Source: Plasmodium brasilianum (taxonomy: Eukaryota; Apicomplexa; Aconoidasida; Haemosporida; Plasmodiidae). From it: a DNA stretch of 64,000 nucleotides. Positions 1 to 12,519 of this stretch are shown here, one piece after another (position 1 is the stretch's first letter; each line of letters begins with the position of its first letter). Both the position numbers and the translations under genes were made by a program. The stretch spans positions 775,501 through 839,500 of the forward strand of contig NC_090117.1 of NCBI RefSeq assembly GCF_023973825.1. Reading direction: 5' to 3'. The notes under the pieces were generated by a model. That model ran no database searches, was not told the DNA's origin, and saw only the letters and a program-made list of their open reading frames with translations.

Positions 1-364
1 CATCAGCTATTTAAAAAAAATGCTCAGGATTTACGAAGACCCTGAAGTGTTATAGCATTGGTGGTGGTGGTGATGGGGGTACACTCTACACACAGGTGGA
101 CCTACACACATGGGAAAACACACATAAGAGTGTATATCTATGCTCACGTATGAGCTATATTGGATTGAAACCTGTATGCATTCCTTCCGTTCAGAGCAAT
201 TTGGTGTGCTCCTCAACATAACTAATTATTTGTTTAAAAATGCACCATCTTAATATTAATAGTACGGATGAGCAAAAGCGCTCCTGTCGCATTAACCCGA
301 TCATGATCTTTTTGATTGTTGGTATATTCCTCACACTTGGCTGAAGTGCCATTTGGCGAGTGGA

Positions 365-399
<35 letters not shown>

Positions 400-623
400 A
401 ATGTGAGAAAAGAAGAAAAATACGAAACTACAAAGAACGAAATACATTATTAACAAAGATAGTCATTATAATATACTGTAACATAATAGCGGTGTTGTGT
501 GTGCGCTTTTGAAGAACAAAAAAAAAGGAATGGGGGAAAACGGATTAGCAGAAAAGGTAAGGAAAAAGGTTTCAAACGAGATGTGAAAAAAAGGGGTGTT
601 TTGTCAAACATAGGGAAAGAACA
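1..623. other. Intergenic / 3' flank at left edge
   Basis: No supported gene is seen in this stretch. It contains a poly-A run at about 372-398 and a short GGT-type trinucleotide run at about 60-75. It lies downstream of the minus-strand gene that ends at 624, so it should hold that gene's 3' UTR. It could also hold a further 3' exon of that gene. I searched the minus strand for a RAP-like continuation and found none. Confidence 0.5.
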
Positions 624-3600
624 TTACAGTTTTCTTAGTATTACTAATACTATATCTACATTAAATAAGTGAACGTGTTTTTCGTTGTGCACTTCGTATC
701 GGTGTGAATATTTTTCTAAAAAGTTCGTAAGAAACTCAAAAACATTTTGGTGAGTCGAGGAGGATTGTATCATATTAGTATGTTGGGGGAAATAATTTAA
801 AATGAAATTATTATAAAATATGTTTAGTGATTCAAAATGAAGGGATGATATATCAAAGGAAGGACCAGCGAAATTTAGTAAAGTGAAAAGGATAAAAATA
901 TTTCTTTTGACAAGTTTATTCGCTAATGAGTGATGATTATGAGGATTATGGTGCTGGTCATATGTACAGTGCATTTTCAACAATATTTGAATCAACGTTT
1001 TAACCTTTGAGCAAACTCTCTTTTGACTTTCAATGTCTACGTAGTCGAGGAAGCTGACAAAATTTAAAAGATATGTTGATATGTTTGAAGCATATATAAC
1101 TTCCATTATTGGCATTTTTAAAAAATGGGAATACAGGATGTGCGGTTTGAGTCGTTTGAAGGGTTTTCCCTGATGGTGCAATTTGTCGTTATAGCTTTCA
1201 TCCGTTTTGTTTAAAATGTACTCCTCGAAGTAATTATTGGCTTCTTTAAAATAGTCCAGAAATATAATAGTATTAAAAAACTTTAACTGGTATTCCGTTT
1301 TAACTGAGCTCTTTTGAGTAAAAATGTTTTCAATGTATTTTTTTGACAATACTTGAATAATATTCACATATCGCAATTTACAATTTTTTAAGGAGATAAG
1401 TATATCTATAATATTTCTACTTGTTAATTCTATTTCATGTTGCATTTTATTTTTCATTTTATTAATATATAGTATGCACAAGAGTTTCTGTAGTAGTTTT
1501 GTCAGTTTGTTTTTCAAGTGTTCTTCGTCGTAACTTCCACGTTCGTTGCTACGGTGTGTACCGCTGTAACTACTGCTGCAATTGCCGCTATATGTATCAT
1601 CACTCTTATGAAGTTGAACATTTTTCATTAGCTCCGCTCCGTTCTTTTGGACCCTATGCTCATCGTTTGTTTCCGTATTGCTCCTTTTAAATGTACAGTT
1701 GATGTGATCCATGTGAGATGACGAAGCTGATATAATGGGTGGTAGTTCACTTTTTGTGTGCCTTATACATTCCATTAGATAATGCGCGTGCTCTTTTTTT
1801 AAATCATAAACATTGTCGGCATACTTTGGTTTTTCGTCCTTTTTTTTTGTATTATGTACATGCAATATATTTCTTTCTTTTTCCTTTACATCCGTTTTTT
1901 CATTTTTTTTTGTTTTATTTGAATACTTATTAATCGTGTATAAAAAGCTAGCTGCATTATTTATGAGCATGACCAATTTATTTTCAATTAAATTTTTTTC
2001 ACATTCTTTTTTATTGCATTTTGTGAAATTATTAAGATAGGACAATACGAAATAGTTAAAGCGCTTATAAGTGAGAGATAATTTTTCGTATTTCTCAAAA
2101 TAAACATGTAAAACTTCTTTAAAAAAATTGAAATTATTTATGTAATTTTTGTCGTTTAATATTATTTTGCTTGACAGCTCTACGATTGCTCTAACGATTA
2201 AACTGTTTATGCCCATTCGGTGTAACCTGCCCCGTGGATCACTAAGCACATCGTCATTAGGGGCATTATTCCGATGTACATCACCATCAACGGATGCATT
2301 GCTGCTATTAATGCTGCTACAAATGCTACTGCTATTGCTGCTACAAATGCTACTGCTATTGCTGCTACAAATGCTGCTGCTATTGCCGCTACAAATGCTA
2401 CTGCTATTGCTGCTACAAATGCTACTGCTATTTCCGCTACAAATGCTGCTGCTATTGCTGCTACTGTTGCCCCCATGGATGCCAACCCCTTTACTGTTCA
2501 TCACATCCGTATCAGCTGTCTCTTCAAATATTCGCCTCATTATATAAAATACATATGGCATTTCCCATTGCTGCAAATTTGTGCTCAATAATTTGTAGTA
2601 CATGTAGTAGACTTCATGACGAAACATTTTAGCCTTTAACAAGCACGAGATTATAAAAAAAAAATTTTCTCCATTTAATTTATTTCTTTTATATTTGATC
2701 ATGTTGTTTAACAAGTTAAGTAATACTCCTCCTTTTACGGCTTCATTATATGGGTAATTGGAATACACACTTTCGTAAGTCATAAAGTACACATTAAGGG
2801 AGTATTTCATCAACGGAAAAAATGGCATATTCATACTATTCATATTGCTACTACAAACAGTTGAAGGAAATTCTAATTTTGTGTTTTTTATCTTTGGCTG
2901 TGTATTTAAAAAGCTCGTATTATATTCGAGTACTAAATTTTTTTTTAACTGCACCCAGTTTTGAAAAAATAAAATATGTATAATTCTGTTCAAATATTTT
3001 TTTACAAATATATTCATGATATCTGATAATGTGCTATGTTCAACATACTGTCTCATGGAGTGGAAAATGTTGTCATCTTCGACCCTGTTAGAATGGACTA
3101 CTAACTGGTGCATGTTCGATAGAACCTTTTTCCCTTTTCCCCCAATTTGCGTATTTTTAAAATGGTCAAGTTTAAACAGAGAAAAAATATCATTTTTTCT
3201 TTTCACATTTTCTTTTATTTGCATTAACTTGGAAAAAAAATTTAAAAACATGATTACCTCCGTTTCGTTTATAAACAAATGTGAATCCTTTTCCTCTAAA
3301 TAGGCAAAGCAGTTCTTTAGGAGGGATAAATTTATCCCCCTGCAGTTGTAGTAATACAAATGTAAGTTGAGAAATAACAAAATGTGATAATGCGCTAGGT
3401 TCTTGTATCCTTTTTTCGGTATACAAAACTTTCTTTCAATGTGCTTCAAATATTTTGTGATAGGTATATCTAACACACTGTTCTCATTAAACGAAAGGAA
3501 TATTTTGTTTATTTTGTGTAAATAGTGGAGCATTGTTATTAGTTTGCTTAGTTCAACGTCTTCTTTTTCTTTATATGGAATCAATATACAGAGTGATACA

Positions 3601-5714
3601 TTCTGCACCAGGTTAAGTATATTAACTAGAGTCTTAATTTCTGAGTTGTTATTTAGAAATGGATCAACTTGCTTTACCTTTATGCTACATGTAAATAATT
3701 TATGCAATTTATGCAATTTTCCAAAATGTAACTCATACGAATTCTCCTTTGAATATGTTGATATCTGACTGTACATACCTCTCACTAGGTTAATCATCAT
3801 GTTCACATGCAGGTTGTTATACTGTATATGTATGATTTTATAGGAATCGTTCAAAAAGGTAAGAAGCACATTAAAAATATTCCTAAACTTTGTTAACTCA
3901 TTTAATAATGTTGATATGTTTACATATATAGACACAAAGCTGTTCAAGTCGTTTTGTGAATTCAAAGTACATCCATTTTGAAAATTTGAAATGTAGTTAC
4001 TCATGTGAAAGATCATATGGATGAACGCATCCGTTACACACTTTTCTGCATCCTTTGAAAATTCAAAATTCAATGATATAAAGTTTTCAATTTTTAAAAT
4101 TTTTATAACATGAATTATATGAGAAAAGTACCACAAATTAAGGTAATCCTTTTCTCCTTTTACACATTTCCCTTTCGCTTCGTTCGGAGTAGTATAGCAC
4201 GAATTGTCGTTTACTTTATCACTTGTTTGTGGATACTTGCCGTTTGTTTGATGCTCCCTATGTATTTCCATTCCGTGTGTGTCCACTTCATCATTATTAT
4301 TTTGAATTCTGTTTTTTCTTATCTTCTCATTGAGATCTTTTAAAATACAGTACAATATATAGTAGTTCGTTTTTGTATGTATAAACAGAGATGAAGTCCT
4401 TTTCCCCCCCATTTTTTTCTTTTCCACAGTATGGAATACGTTTAAACTGGCTGATAAAAAGGACAAAGCTATTATGGGATTTATTTCAAACTGTGTAATG
4501 TTCTTTGCTAGAAGAGAAATGTTGTACATAATCTTTTCATTCGTAATATATGTAGGATGGTTGGACAAAAAAACAATATAGCTGTTTAAGTAAACAAAAG
4601 TTTGCTCCTCATTGTAGCATCTATCATATTTTATAAGCTTATTTTGAGCTGCTTTTTTTGGGAAACTGTCACTATATAAAATGATTCTTTTTTTCTTACT
4701 AACAAGATTTGAATCTGCCGAAAATTTGAGTCCATCTTTTTCAAAATAATTTTCTTCCATGGATAGGGAATTTCCACCCACTACGTTATTGTTATAATAC
4801 TGCTCGATTGAATCGTTCCTGTGGTCATATTTGTGCAGTCTAGTATTTTCCTTTGTACTAGCTATACTATTTTCCTGATTTCGTACTTTATCTATAGTAG
4901 ATGCTTTTTCTTTTTCCTCATTTCTGCTCTTACTCAACTGTACATCATTATAATACCTATTTCTTTTTGCATAATTGTATTTATTAAAATGCGTAAAAAA
5001 GGAAAAATAAAAAATATTTGCAATAAGTTCATTTGTTATCTTATTAGGTTTGTTTTTATGAACATATTTCGACAAACTGCTCAACAAATGATGCACATTT
5101 TTTAAGTTATACTGTTTTAAGTGTACATTAATATTATAATGGATGTAATCAAAAATGTTCAGAGTACAATAATCATCATACATATGACTTTTCAAGTTGT
5201 TTAAGTAATATTTACGTTTAACTAATATATTATAAAAAGGTAGTAATATATTCTTATTTATGTATATATCTTTGTTTTTCCCGTTGTTATTTATAACTGT
5301 TAGAATTTCTAGAACTGTATCATGTAGTTTCCTTGATTTATACGTACATAAAAGGTGCTCTATCTTCCCTTTCGTTTTATTATCTGCTGTTGGAATGGCT
5401 CTTAGTTGGGTCTTATCCCCTTCTCCTCTTTTCGTTTCGATGTTGTAATAATTTCCACTTTGTATGTGAACACTGCCAGATGTATATCTGCTTTTACCAT
5501 TTATATTATAGTGTGCACCTTCATTGTTTTGTTCCTCCCTTTTAACTACACCTTCTATCGCTTTTCCATTTTGAAGACTATCTATATTGGAAAAAATGTG
5601 AGCGAACCTTTTCAATACCACGATGGGGTAATTTCTATTTGTTTTATTGTGTCTTACTGTATCACATATTATTAGGTACCAACCATGGTGTTTTACTGTC
5701 CTTAACAACCGCAT
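624..5714 (-). CDS. Large conserved-type Plasmodium protein, function unknown (possible RAP-family fragment)
   Basis: One long open frame of about 1,696 codons. The frame extends to 5744, but the first ATG is at 5714 (MRLLRTVKHHGW), so I chose that start. I do not recognise the family with certainty. The protein is mostly helical-looking, Leu/Asn/Lys-rich sequence with Asn/Lys-rich insertions and no clear signal peptide or membrane segment. About two-thirds along is a tandem 8-residue repeat of the form NSSSICS(S/G), encoded by a 24-bp DNA repeat at about 2309-2465. The last about 30 residues (EVHNEKHVHLFNVDIVLV) resemble the lead-in to a RAP domain, an RNA-binding domain of apicomplexan organelle proteins. 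The domain itself is missing, so a 3' exon may be lost off the left edge or hidden by an unrecognised intron. It is divergently transcribed from KRR1. Confidence 0.75.
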   Translation of the reverse strand: MRLLRTVKHHGWYLIICDTVRHNKTNRNYPIVVLKRFAHIFSNIDSLQNGKAIEGVVKREEQNNEGAHYNINGKSRYTSGSVHIQSGNYYNIETKRGEGDKTQLRAIPTADNKTKGKIEHLLCTYKSRKLHDTVLEILTVINNNGKNKDIYINKNILLPFYNILVKRKYYLNNLKSHMYDDYCTLNIFDYIHYNINVHLKQYNLKNVHHLLSSLSKYVHKNKPNKITNELIANIFYFSFFTHFNKYNYAKRNRYYNDVQLSKSRNEEKEKASTIDKVRNQENSIASTKENTRLHKYDHRNDSIEQYYNNNVVGGNSLSMEENYFEKDGLKFSADSNLVSKKKRIILYSDSFPKKAAQNKLIKYDRCYNEEQTFVYLNSYIVFLSNHPTYITNEKIMYNISLLAKNITQFEINPIIALSFLSASLNVFHTVEKKKMGGKRTSSLFIHTKTNYYILYCILKDLNEKIRKNRIQNNNDEVDTHGMEIHREHQTNGKYPQTSDKVNDNSCYTTPNEAKGKCVKGEKDYLNLWYFSHIIHVIKILKIENFISLNFEFSKDAEKCVTDAFIHMIFHMSNYISNFQNGCTLNSQNDLNSFVSIYVNISTLLNELTKFRNIFNVLLTFLNDSYKIIHIQYNNLHVNMMINLVRGMYSQISTYSKENSYELHFGKLHKLHKLFTCSIKVKQVDPFLNNNSEIKTLVNILNLVQNVSLCILIPYKEKEDVELSKLITMLHYLHKINKIFLSFNENSVLDIPITKYLKHIERKFCIPKKGYKNLAHYHILLFLNLHLYYYNCRGINLSLLKNCFAYLEEKDSHLFINETEVIMFLNFFSKLMQIKENVKRKNDIFSLFKLDHFKNTQIGGKGKKVLSNMHQLVVHSNRVEDDNIFHSMRQYVEHSTLSDIMNIFVKKYLNRIIHILFFQNWVQLKKNLVLEYNTSFLNTQPKIKNTKLEFPSTVCSSNMNSMNMPFFPLMKYSLNVYFMTYESVYSNYPYNEAVKGGVLLNLLNNMIKYKRNKLNGENFFFIISCLLKAKMFRHEVYYMYYKLLSTNLQQWEMPYVFYIMRRIFEETADTDVMNSKGVGIHGGNSSSNSSSICSGNSSSICSSNSSSICSGNSSSICSSNSSSICSSNSSSICSSINSSNASVDGDVHRNNAPNDDVLSDPRGRLHRMGINSLIVRAIVELSSKIILNDKNYINNFNFFKEVLHVYFEKYEKLSLTYKRFNYFVLSYLNNFTKCNKKECEKNLIENKLVMLINNAASFLYTINKYSNKTKKNEKTDVKEKERNILHVHNTKKKDEKPKYADNVYDLKKEHAHYLMECIRHTKSELPPIISASSSHMDHINCTFKRSNTETNDEHRVQKNGAELMKNVQLHKSDDTYSGNCSSSYSGTHRSNERGSYDEEHLKNKLTKLLQKLLCILYINKMKNKMQHEIELTSRNIIDILISLKNCKLRYVNIIQVLSKKYIENIFTQKSSVKTEYQLKFFNTIIFLDYFKEANNYFEEYILNKTDESYNDKLHHQGKPFKRLKPHILYSHFLKMPIMEVIYASNISTYLLNFVSFLDYVDIESQKRVCSKVKTLIQILLKMHCTYDQHHNPHNHHSLANKLVKRNIFILFTLLNFAGPSFDISSLHFESLNIFYNNFILNYFPQHTNMIQSSSTHQNVFEFLTNFLEKYSHRYEVHNEKHVHLFNVDIVLVILRKL
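2309..2465 (-). repeat. 24-bp coding tandem repeat (Ser-rich)
   Basis: About six imperfect copies of a 24-bp unit inside the large minus-strand gene, encoding NSSSICSG or NSSSICSS. The copies differ by single third-position changes, which is typical of Plasmodium slippage-derived low-complexity insertions. The open frames on the opposite strand here are by-products of the repeat. Confidence 0.85.
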
Positions 5715-5744
5715 AAAATCTGTGTGTTGTATATCTCTTAACAC

Positions 5745-6207
5745 GCAAGGAGAGGTGTGATGGATGCCTTTCTGGGGTACTATATTTTGGTATGAAGAAG
5801 CTTGCCCAGCTGTTCGGCAGAGAATATATATGTAAGTATATGTATGTTTATGTATTTGTATGTATGTAATTGTATGTTTATGTATTTGTATGTATGTAAT
5901 TGTATGTTTATGTATTTGTATGTATGTAATTGTATGTTTATGTATATGTATATATATTTATATATGTACAGATATGTAGTACTCCATGTGCTTATACGCT
6001 TTTGCTATACTTCGAAGAATGTTTTACCACGTTGTACTAATTCGCGAATTCGTGCATTTTTTGAAAAAAAAAAAGGATTCACAACCATAATACAGTTTCG
6101 CCACCTTGAAGTATAGAATTATCTTTTTTTCTTTTTTCTCTTTTTTCTTTTTTAAAATTATTCTTTGTGCATATATAATTTCACCATATATATGCATTGA
6201 AGAATAA

Positions 6208-6238
<31 letters not shown>

Positions 6239-6921
6239 AGCGAAAGCAAATTAAAGAAGTACATATATTCAAAAATGAAAAAATACAAATTATTTTGTTG
6301 ACAAATTTGTGAGAAAAGATTAAAATATTTAAAAATTTTCTTTTCGCAGGAGGTTAAAAATTAAAAAAAAAAAAAAATAAAAAATCCCCATGTAATCTAT
6401 TAAATAAAAAAAAATGAGAGGGATTAACTTTCTAACATTTGTGGGATCATAAATTAGTTGTGTTATTAAGCTAGTAAATAAATACAAAAAAAGAGAAGAA
6501 AACAAATACGTATATAGCTATAAGTACAAGTATGATTATTTATGTATATATATAGTTATATGTAGTCATACGTACATATATTTACTTATAATGTAATAAG
6601 TACATTCTCATATGCGTATGAGAGCCCCAAGTTTAGTGAGGATAAATCAAACATGAAATAGAAGTTACATTCACAAATAGAGTAGCATAAATAAACAGTA
6701 TATGTAAGAAAGAGGAGGTAAGCGCTCTAATTGATATCTGGTGTGAAGGGAGCGAAAAACGGATATTCTCCCCCCCCCCCCTTCACAAAAAAGAATAATA
6801 ATAATAAATAAAATAAAAAAAAATAAAAAAAAATAAAAAGAATAATAATAATAATAAATAAAATAAAAAAAATAGCAATCATATTTTCCCTATTGGAGCA
6901 ATTGATTCGCCTTTTTTCACG
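5745..6921. promoter_or_regulatory. Divergent intergenic region between the large gene and KRR1
   Basis: About 1.2 kb between two genes transcribed outward, so it should contain both promoters and 5' UTRs. It holds a 30-bp tandem repeat (5835-5945), several poly-A/T tracts (for example 6218-6239), a poly-C run at 6772-6780 and (TAA)n/(AATA)n stretches just before KRR1. I cannot identify a specific promoter element. Confidence 0.5.
5835..5945. repeat. 30-bp tandem repeat, about 3.5 copies
   Basis: A T/G/A-only unit built from TATGT and GTATTT words is repeated at 30-bp spacing with almost no change. It lies in the divergent intergenic region. Open frames across it are repeat artefacts. Confidence 0.85.
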
Positions 6922-7878
6922 ATGGAGGGTACCCTTTCCGAAGGAGAAGAAAACAAACAAAGCAACAAAAACAGAAAGTATAGAAAGGAAAAGCCATGGG
7001 ATAATGAAAATATTGATCACTGGAAAGTGGATAAGTTCATTAGAGAAGATAATAAACATCATTTTTTAGAGGAGTCAAGTTTTAAGGTATTATTTCCCAA
7101 ATATCGAGAAAAATACTTACAACAATTTAGCACAGATATAAAAAGTACATTAAATAAGCATTTCATAAAATTCGAAATAAACTTAGTGGAAGGATATATG
7201 TGTGTTAGAACAACAAAAAAAACATATGATCCATATATTATTATTAAAGCAAGAGATATGGTTTCTCTTTTATCTAGGAGTGTTCCATTTAATCAAGCAA
7301 AAAGAGTTTTAGAAGATGAAACATTTTGTGATATTATAAAAATTAATGGTTATATAAGAAATAAAAATAAATTTATTAAAAGAAGACAGAGACTGTTAGG
7401 CAGTAATGGGACTACACTAAAAGCGTTAGAGATTTTAACCAATTGTTATATTTGTGTTCATGGTAAAACAGTTAGTCTCATAGGGTATTTCAAATCGCTA
7501 AAAATTGTTCGAAGGATTGTTATCGATTGTATGAAAAACATACATCCAGTTTATCATATCAAAGAATTAATAGCAAAAAGAGAATTAGAAAAAAATAATC
7601 ATTTTAAAAATGAAAATTGGGAAAAATTTCTTCCAAATTTTAAAAAAAGAAATGTACAAAGGAAAAAAATTAAACAAAAATTAGACAAAAAAAATGGTAA
7701 AAGGAAGTCAGTTTTCCCACCTGATCAACTGCCCAGAAAAATAGACATCCAAATGGAAACTGGTGAATATTTCCTCAATCAGGAGAAGTGGAAAAAAGAG
7801 AAAAGGGAAAAAAAGAGTAAAAAGGAAATAACGGATATAATGGATAAAACAAAGCAAGGCTCAAAGGCTTCTAGTTGA
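6922..7878 (+). CDS. KRR1: KRR1 small-subunit processome component (KH-domain protein)
   Basis: Single-exon gene of 318 residues, close to the length of yeast Krr1. KRR1 acts in the nucleolus in the small-subunit processome, where it is needed for early pre-rRNA cleavages and 40S assembly. The match is clear along the whole length: an N-terminal PWD...DHWK block, FLEESSFKVLFPKYREKYL, LVEGYMCVRTTKKTYDP, the basic segment KRRQRLLGSNGTTLKALE (the degenerate KH GxxG region), CMKNIHPVYHIKELIAKREL, and the C-terminal LPRKIDIQMETGEYFL motif followed by a Lys-rich tail. The start at 6922 is the first ATG before the conserved PWD block. It is the only housekeeping gene on this strand. Its neighbours give no functional link, and it serves as a synteny anchor beside the SERA array. 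Confidence 0.95.
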   Translation: MEGTLSEGEENKQSNKNRKYRKEKPWDNENIDHWKVDKFIREDNKHHFLEESSFKVLFPKYREKYLQQFSTDIKSTLNKHFIKFEINLVEGYMCVRTTKKTYDPYIIIKARDMVSLLSRSVPFNQAKRVLEDETFCDIIKINGYIRNKNKFIKRRQRLLGSNGTTLKALEILTNCYICVHGKTVSLIGYFKSLKIVRRIVIDCMKNIHPVYHIKELIAKRELEKNNHFKNENWEKFLPNFKKRNVQRKKIKQKLDKKNGKRKSVFPPDQLPRKIDIQMETGEYFLNQEKWKKEKREKKSKKEITDIMDKTKQGSKASS

Positions 7879-8577
7879 GGAAGAGCAAAAACAAAAAAAA
7901 AAAAAAAAAAAAAAAAAGGAACGACTGTAACACCATGCTACCATGGTTTACCTTTTTCATAGAAGGAAAAACACAATTTCGAATAATATATATTTTGTTG
8001 TTAATTTTTTTTTTTTTTTTTTTTAAATGTATGTATATGTGGAAATATATGAGAAGCGTGAATAACGAAACAAAACAAAACGGGATGAATTTGACAAAAG
8101 TGGTGAAGCCATGGAACATCCTATCTATATATAGGTTGAAAACAAGAAGAGATAAGGCGTAAACGCATTCAAATAACCAAGATTGCGTAAACGTAAATAC
8201 ATACAAGCATGCATTTATATGAACAACATGGAGAAATATTTGGGAGAAAAAAGTACGTGTAGTTAATGGACTATCTTTGAGGCTACACCTGTTTCAAGCA
8301 GCGCCACGTGTTTATACAAGATATGGGGATATGCATAGAAACCTGACGTAACCTACTTCCATGCTCCCCCGGTTAAATGGTATAACCGGGTTGAATGCAT
8401 TATATTTGCAGATTATGCCCACATTATTTTTTTTACATTTTGCAAAGTGAACAAATGGGTTTACTCCTTTACTACGAGACTTCCGCGTGGTTATCACATT
8501 TGCTTGTCCACATTGCACTTATTTTTATTTTTATTTTTTTTTATTTTTTGGTATATCACTACCCTGCTGTGGATGAG
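7879..8577. other. Convergent intergenic region
   Basis: About 700 bp between the 3' ends of KRR1 and the C2CD5-like gene, which converge. It contains a long poly-A run right after the KRR1 stop (about 7892-7917) and a poly-T run at 8006-8025. No gene is supported. Short open frames here have no conserved content. Confidence 0.55.
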
Positions 8578-11500
8578 TCATATCTTTGCTACATCACCAC
8601 AAATGCTGATGAGTGCGTATCCGTGGGACTTTTCTTCTCGAAGGAACAAATTTGTAATTTTGAAAGACGAGAGCATGTTTGCTCCAATGGCCTTTATATG
8701 GGACTTAGCTATAAACAGTATATCTGATATTAAGCTTTGATAAAAAAAATCGAAATTTTTTAAATTAATATTTTCCTTTACAATATGAAGAGATATAACA
8801 CCGAAATATTTCTTTACTATAACGTTTGGAAGTACATTCAAGGGAGTTATAATTGTAGACGAGAATTTCTGTTCAATGAGTGTTTCGAATATATGTTTTT
8901 TATTTTCCATGATATAACTTTTTAACTCATTAAATAAAAATAAGCTATCACATAAGTTGTACACATCGAAGGGCTGGCTTGTTACTTTTTCTTCCTTTTT
9001 TAGTAATAAGCTAAATTTATTCAATTTGTTCAAATTGTTCAATTTAATTGTTCTTTTTTCCCTTTCTTTTTGCATAGTGTTTTTTGAATAGCCATTATTT
9101 GGAATGCTTTTTTTCTTCCTCTTGGTAAATACATTTTTCATTTTATCGGTAAAATTGAAAAGCCTAAGCTTAAAAAATTTGAAAAAGAAAAATTTCCAAA
9201 GACTGCTTTTATTTTTTACACGACTCCTACGCGTTTTAATAAAACATAATTGAGCAGACTCAATGTTTGATGATTTTTTTTTGAAATTAATTTTGTCTAC
9301 ATCTAACGGACATAAATTGCAAGAATTTAAAATTAGCTGTGATTTTTCCATATAATAATTTTCCAAATGATTAAAAAAATGTTTTAATAAATTTTCTTGC
9401 ATCGATTTGTCCATATTTTGTAACTCTAAATTTATTGCGTTATTATTTTTTACCTTTATTAAATGACCAGTTAGCATAATTTCTAATATATCAAATGATA
9501 TAAAGGAAAAATGTAGTTTTATACTACATATACAGCATGGATATAAATTATGAACAAAAACATAAAATATAAATATATTATACATATCGTTGAAGGCTTT
9601 ATTAATTTTTTCATACACTACATCCACTTGATCATTGTTTTCACAAAATAAATTTATCCTTTTGATTAAATATATATAACTCTTAGACAAATTATTTAAA
9701 TAAGTATTCTTGCTTTTATATTTGATTTTTTTTTCCTTTTTCTTTTTCCTCTTCTCTTCCTCATTCATTTCTTTTTTTCTTCCTATATTTCTTTTACACG
9801 TATTATCATTTTCACTCGCGTCTTGTATCAGTTTGTTGTTATCGTAGATAAGGGAACTACCTTCGTTTGACATATCCTCCTTTTTTGCCATATCCCGTTT
9901 TTTCTCCATTTCACTGCCGTGATCTGCACCAGAATTTTCTTTCCCATTTTGGTTCCAACTTGCATTTCCGTTAATAATATTACAATATGGTGAAGATTTT
10001 ATAACATCCGTATCATCCATTTCCTCATTTGTTTTAACCAGTTTAGTAACTCTCTCATCTGATAAGTGTTCACTGATTGATAGTATGTTCATACAATTTT
10101 CATTTGGGTCTTTAATATCTTTTTGTTCATAAAAAGTTTCAAACCTTATACTAGGCATAATGTCTAATGTGCAGATATAGAAAAAATACTTGGTGTAACT
10201 ATTCAAATCTTCTTTTCTAATATCACAATCATATGTAAAACTGCGTTCACTTCTGTCATGAATAAATGAATGGTTAAATTTTCCTAACTGTTTATCAAAA
10301 AAATTAGAGCTAATGCTTTTTTCTTCATTCGATTTGCTCATACTGATACACTTTTCGAAATTTTGCAAGTATCTTTTATAGTTTTTCATCCTAATATTGC
10401 TTCCACAATCTTGACTTTCCTCTTCCGAATCTTCCAAATGATTATGCGCACTGGCTATATTTCTCCTTGCGCCTTCTCTATTCCTGTCATTGGAGGTATC
10501 TGTGAGGTGTTCACTAATGCAGTTTGCACTTTTACCGTCTACATTTTCGTTTTCTATAATTTCACTTCCCAACTTTTCACCTCCCACTTTTTCGCTCCCT
10601 ACCTTCTTGTTGCCTACCCTTTTGCAGTTATCACTCAACTGGCAGTTCGATTCACCGTTCATGGGCATCTTACCATTTGCAGTTCTCGTTTGCCCATTAT
10701 TTATAAGGTCATTGTTTGTTTTACTTTTGCTGCAATTATTGTGAACGCAAATGGTAGTGCCTTTCATATTTGCAATTTCGTTAGGTTTAATTCCTAGACT
10801 ACTATTTCCTATTTGATTATGTCCTTTGTTTTGTTGTTCTAACTGCTGTTGATATGCATTATCTTTGTTTGTAACTCCATTATCATATCTTTTATTTACA
10901 AGGTAATTCTTTACGTCAAGGTTAAAAATATAATTATATAAAGCAATACTATCTTCATATATATTTAACAGTGTTATATTATCTAGATGATCCTCCACTT
11001 CGTATATATATCCTTTATTTTTTATCTTCTTAGCTTTTCTTTTTTCTTTTTTCTTTTTAATTCTTTTCCTTTCTTTAATACCTAACTTAGAGTACTCAAC
11101 AAGGTTGTTGTTATGTCCACCACCTTTGTTTTTGTAATAGTTCATACTTTTTAAATTATTACTATCAGCATATTCTCCATTTAGTAGTTCTTCTTCTTTA
11201 AGATAAATTTCTTTAAGTCTAAAGTAGTTATTGTTTTTTATTTTATTCATACAATTTCTATCAGTAGTTTTTATATTATCATCAACTGAGTATATTTCTT
11301 CACAATAGTTGTAAGACTCTTCACCCTTACTATGAACACTATCATTTAATAGTTTACTTTTGTACGTCTTATCATCATCCATTCTGTTATAGTTCTTATC
11401 ATATATAATATCACCTCTAACAAATATAGGTGATATTAAACTTTTATTTTTGCTAAAAAAAGATCTATAATTTATGTTGTCATATATAATTTTTAACTCT

Positions 11501-12472
11501 AGAGCACTAATATATTTATTTCTTATATAAAAATTATCCTTATAATTTGATTTTATTAAAAACTTATTTTCAGAATATATTCCGTATGAACACATCCCAG
11601 TACCATAGCAATAACCAAATAGATAATTCTGATTAAAACACAATTTTAAATTGTAATCAAAGATGCTGTTAAACCCGCTTACTAACAATTTGCATATTAT
11701 CTGCTTGTGCAGGTTCAGTTCGAGGAAGGGAAGTATTTCGCTGATCTGTGCAAGAGAAAGAGATAGATATGGGTAAGAGGCATATGGTGAGTGTGTGTGC
11801 AAAGAAGGAGGGAGGGGGAACAAACTAATGAACCAACCTCCAGCAAAAGGAGCGTTCCTATTGTTGTCCATGTGTGCACGACGTACGTGCATAATTGCGC
11901 ACAAGGGTATGAATAACGCACATTTTTACGAAGCACACAATGGAAGCACGCACAGTGGCTGTCTTTATAGTACTTTTTTTCTTATATAAAGCGTATCAAA
12001 TGCATTTTTTTTGCAGCTCTTTCCTGTGCCCACTCTCAGTCACCTTGTGTCTAGCACTTTCGACGTTCATCTGTTTATATGCATTCAATCGTTCAATAAT
12101 TCATTTGTTAGTAATTTGTGCATTTCTTTATTATCTGTCTACTTATCTAGAACTTATTTTATTTTATTATTTTTTTTTTTTTTTTTCCTTACTTCCGAGG
12201 CCAGGTGTTCACCGTGGTACTTCTTCAAGGGGTAAACAACAAAAGCCGAGATTAAAAAGCCGCTTCGAAAAAAAGAAAAAATAAAATGATATAATCATTG
12301 TTTGTACACAGATCCACATATGCACAAGTTAGTAAAAGCAAAGTTTACTTTCCAATGACAGCCAAATTCTGGGGGACGTTAGAGGAGGAGATAAAAATTT
12401 TAGGCACTGTTGCTTCGTTACACACCCTGGGGAACAAATGTTTTTAAGCATACACAAATTTGTAAGTGTTTT

Positions 12473-12519
<47 letters not shown>

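Noticed and set aside
2149..2591. Plus-strand Leu-rich and Ala/Thr-rich open frames
   Set aside because: Shadows of the 24-bp Ser-coding repeat of the minus-strand gene.
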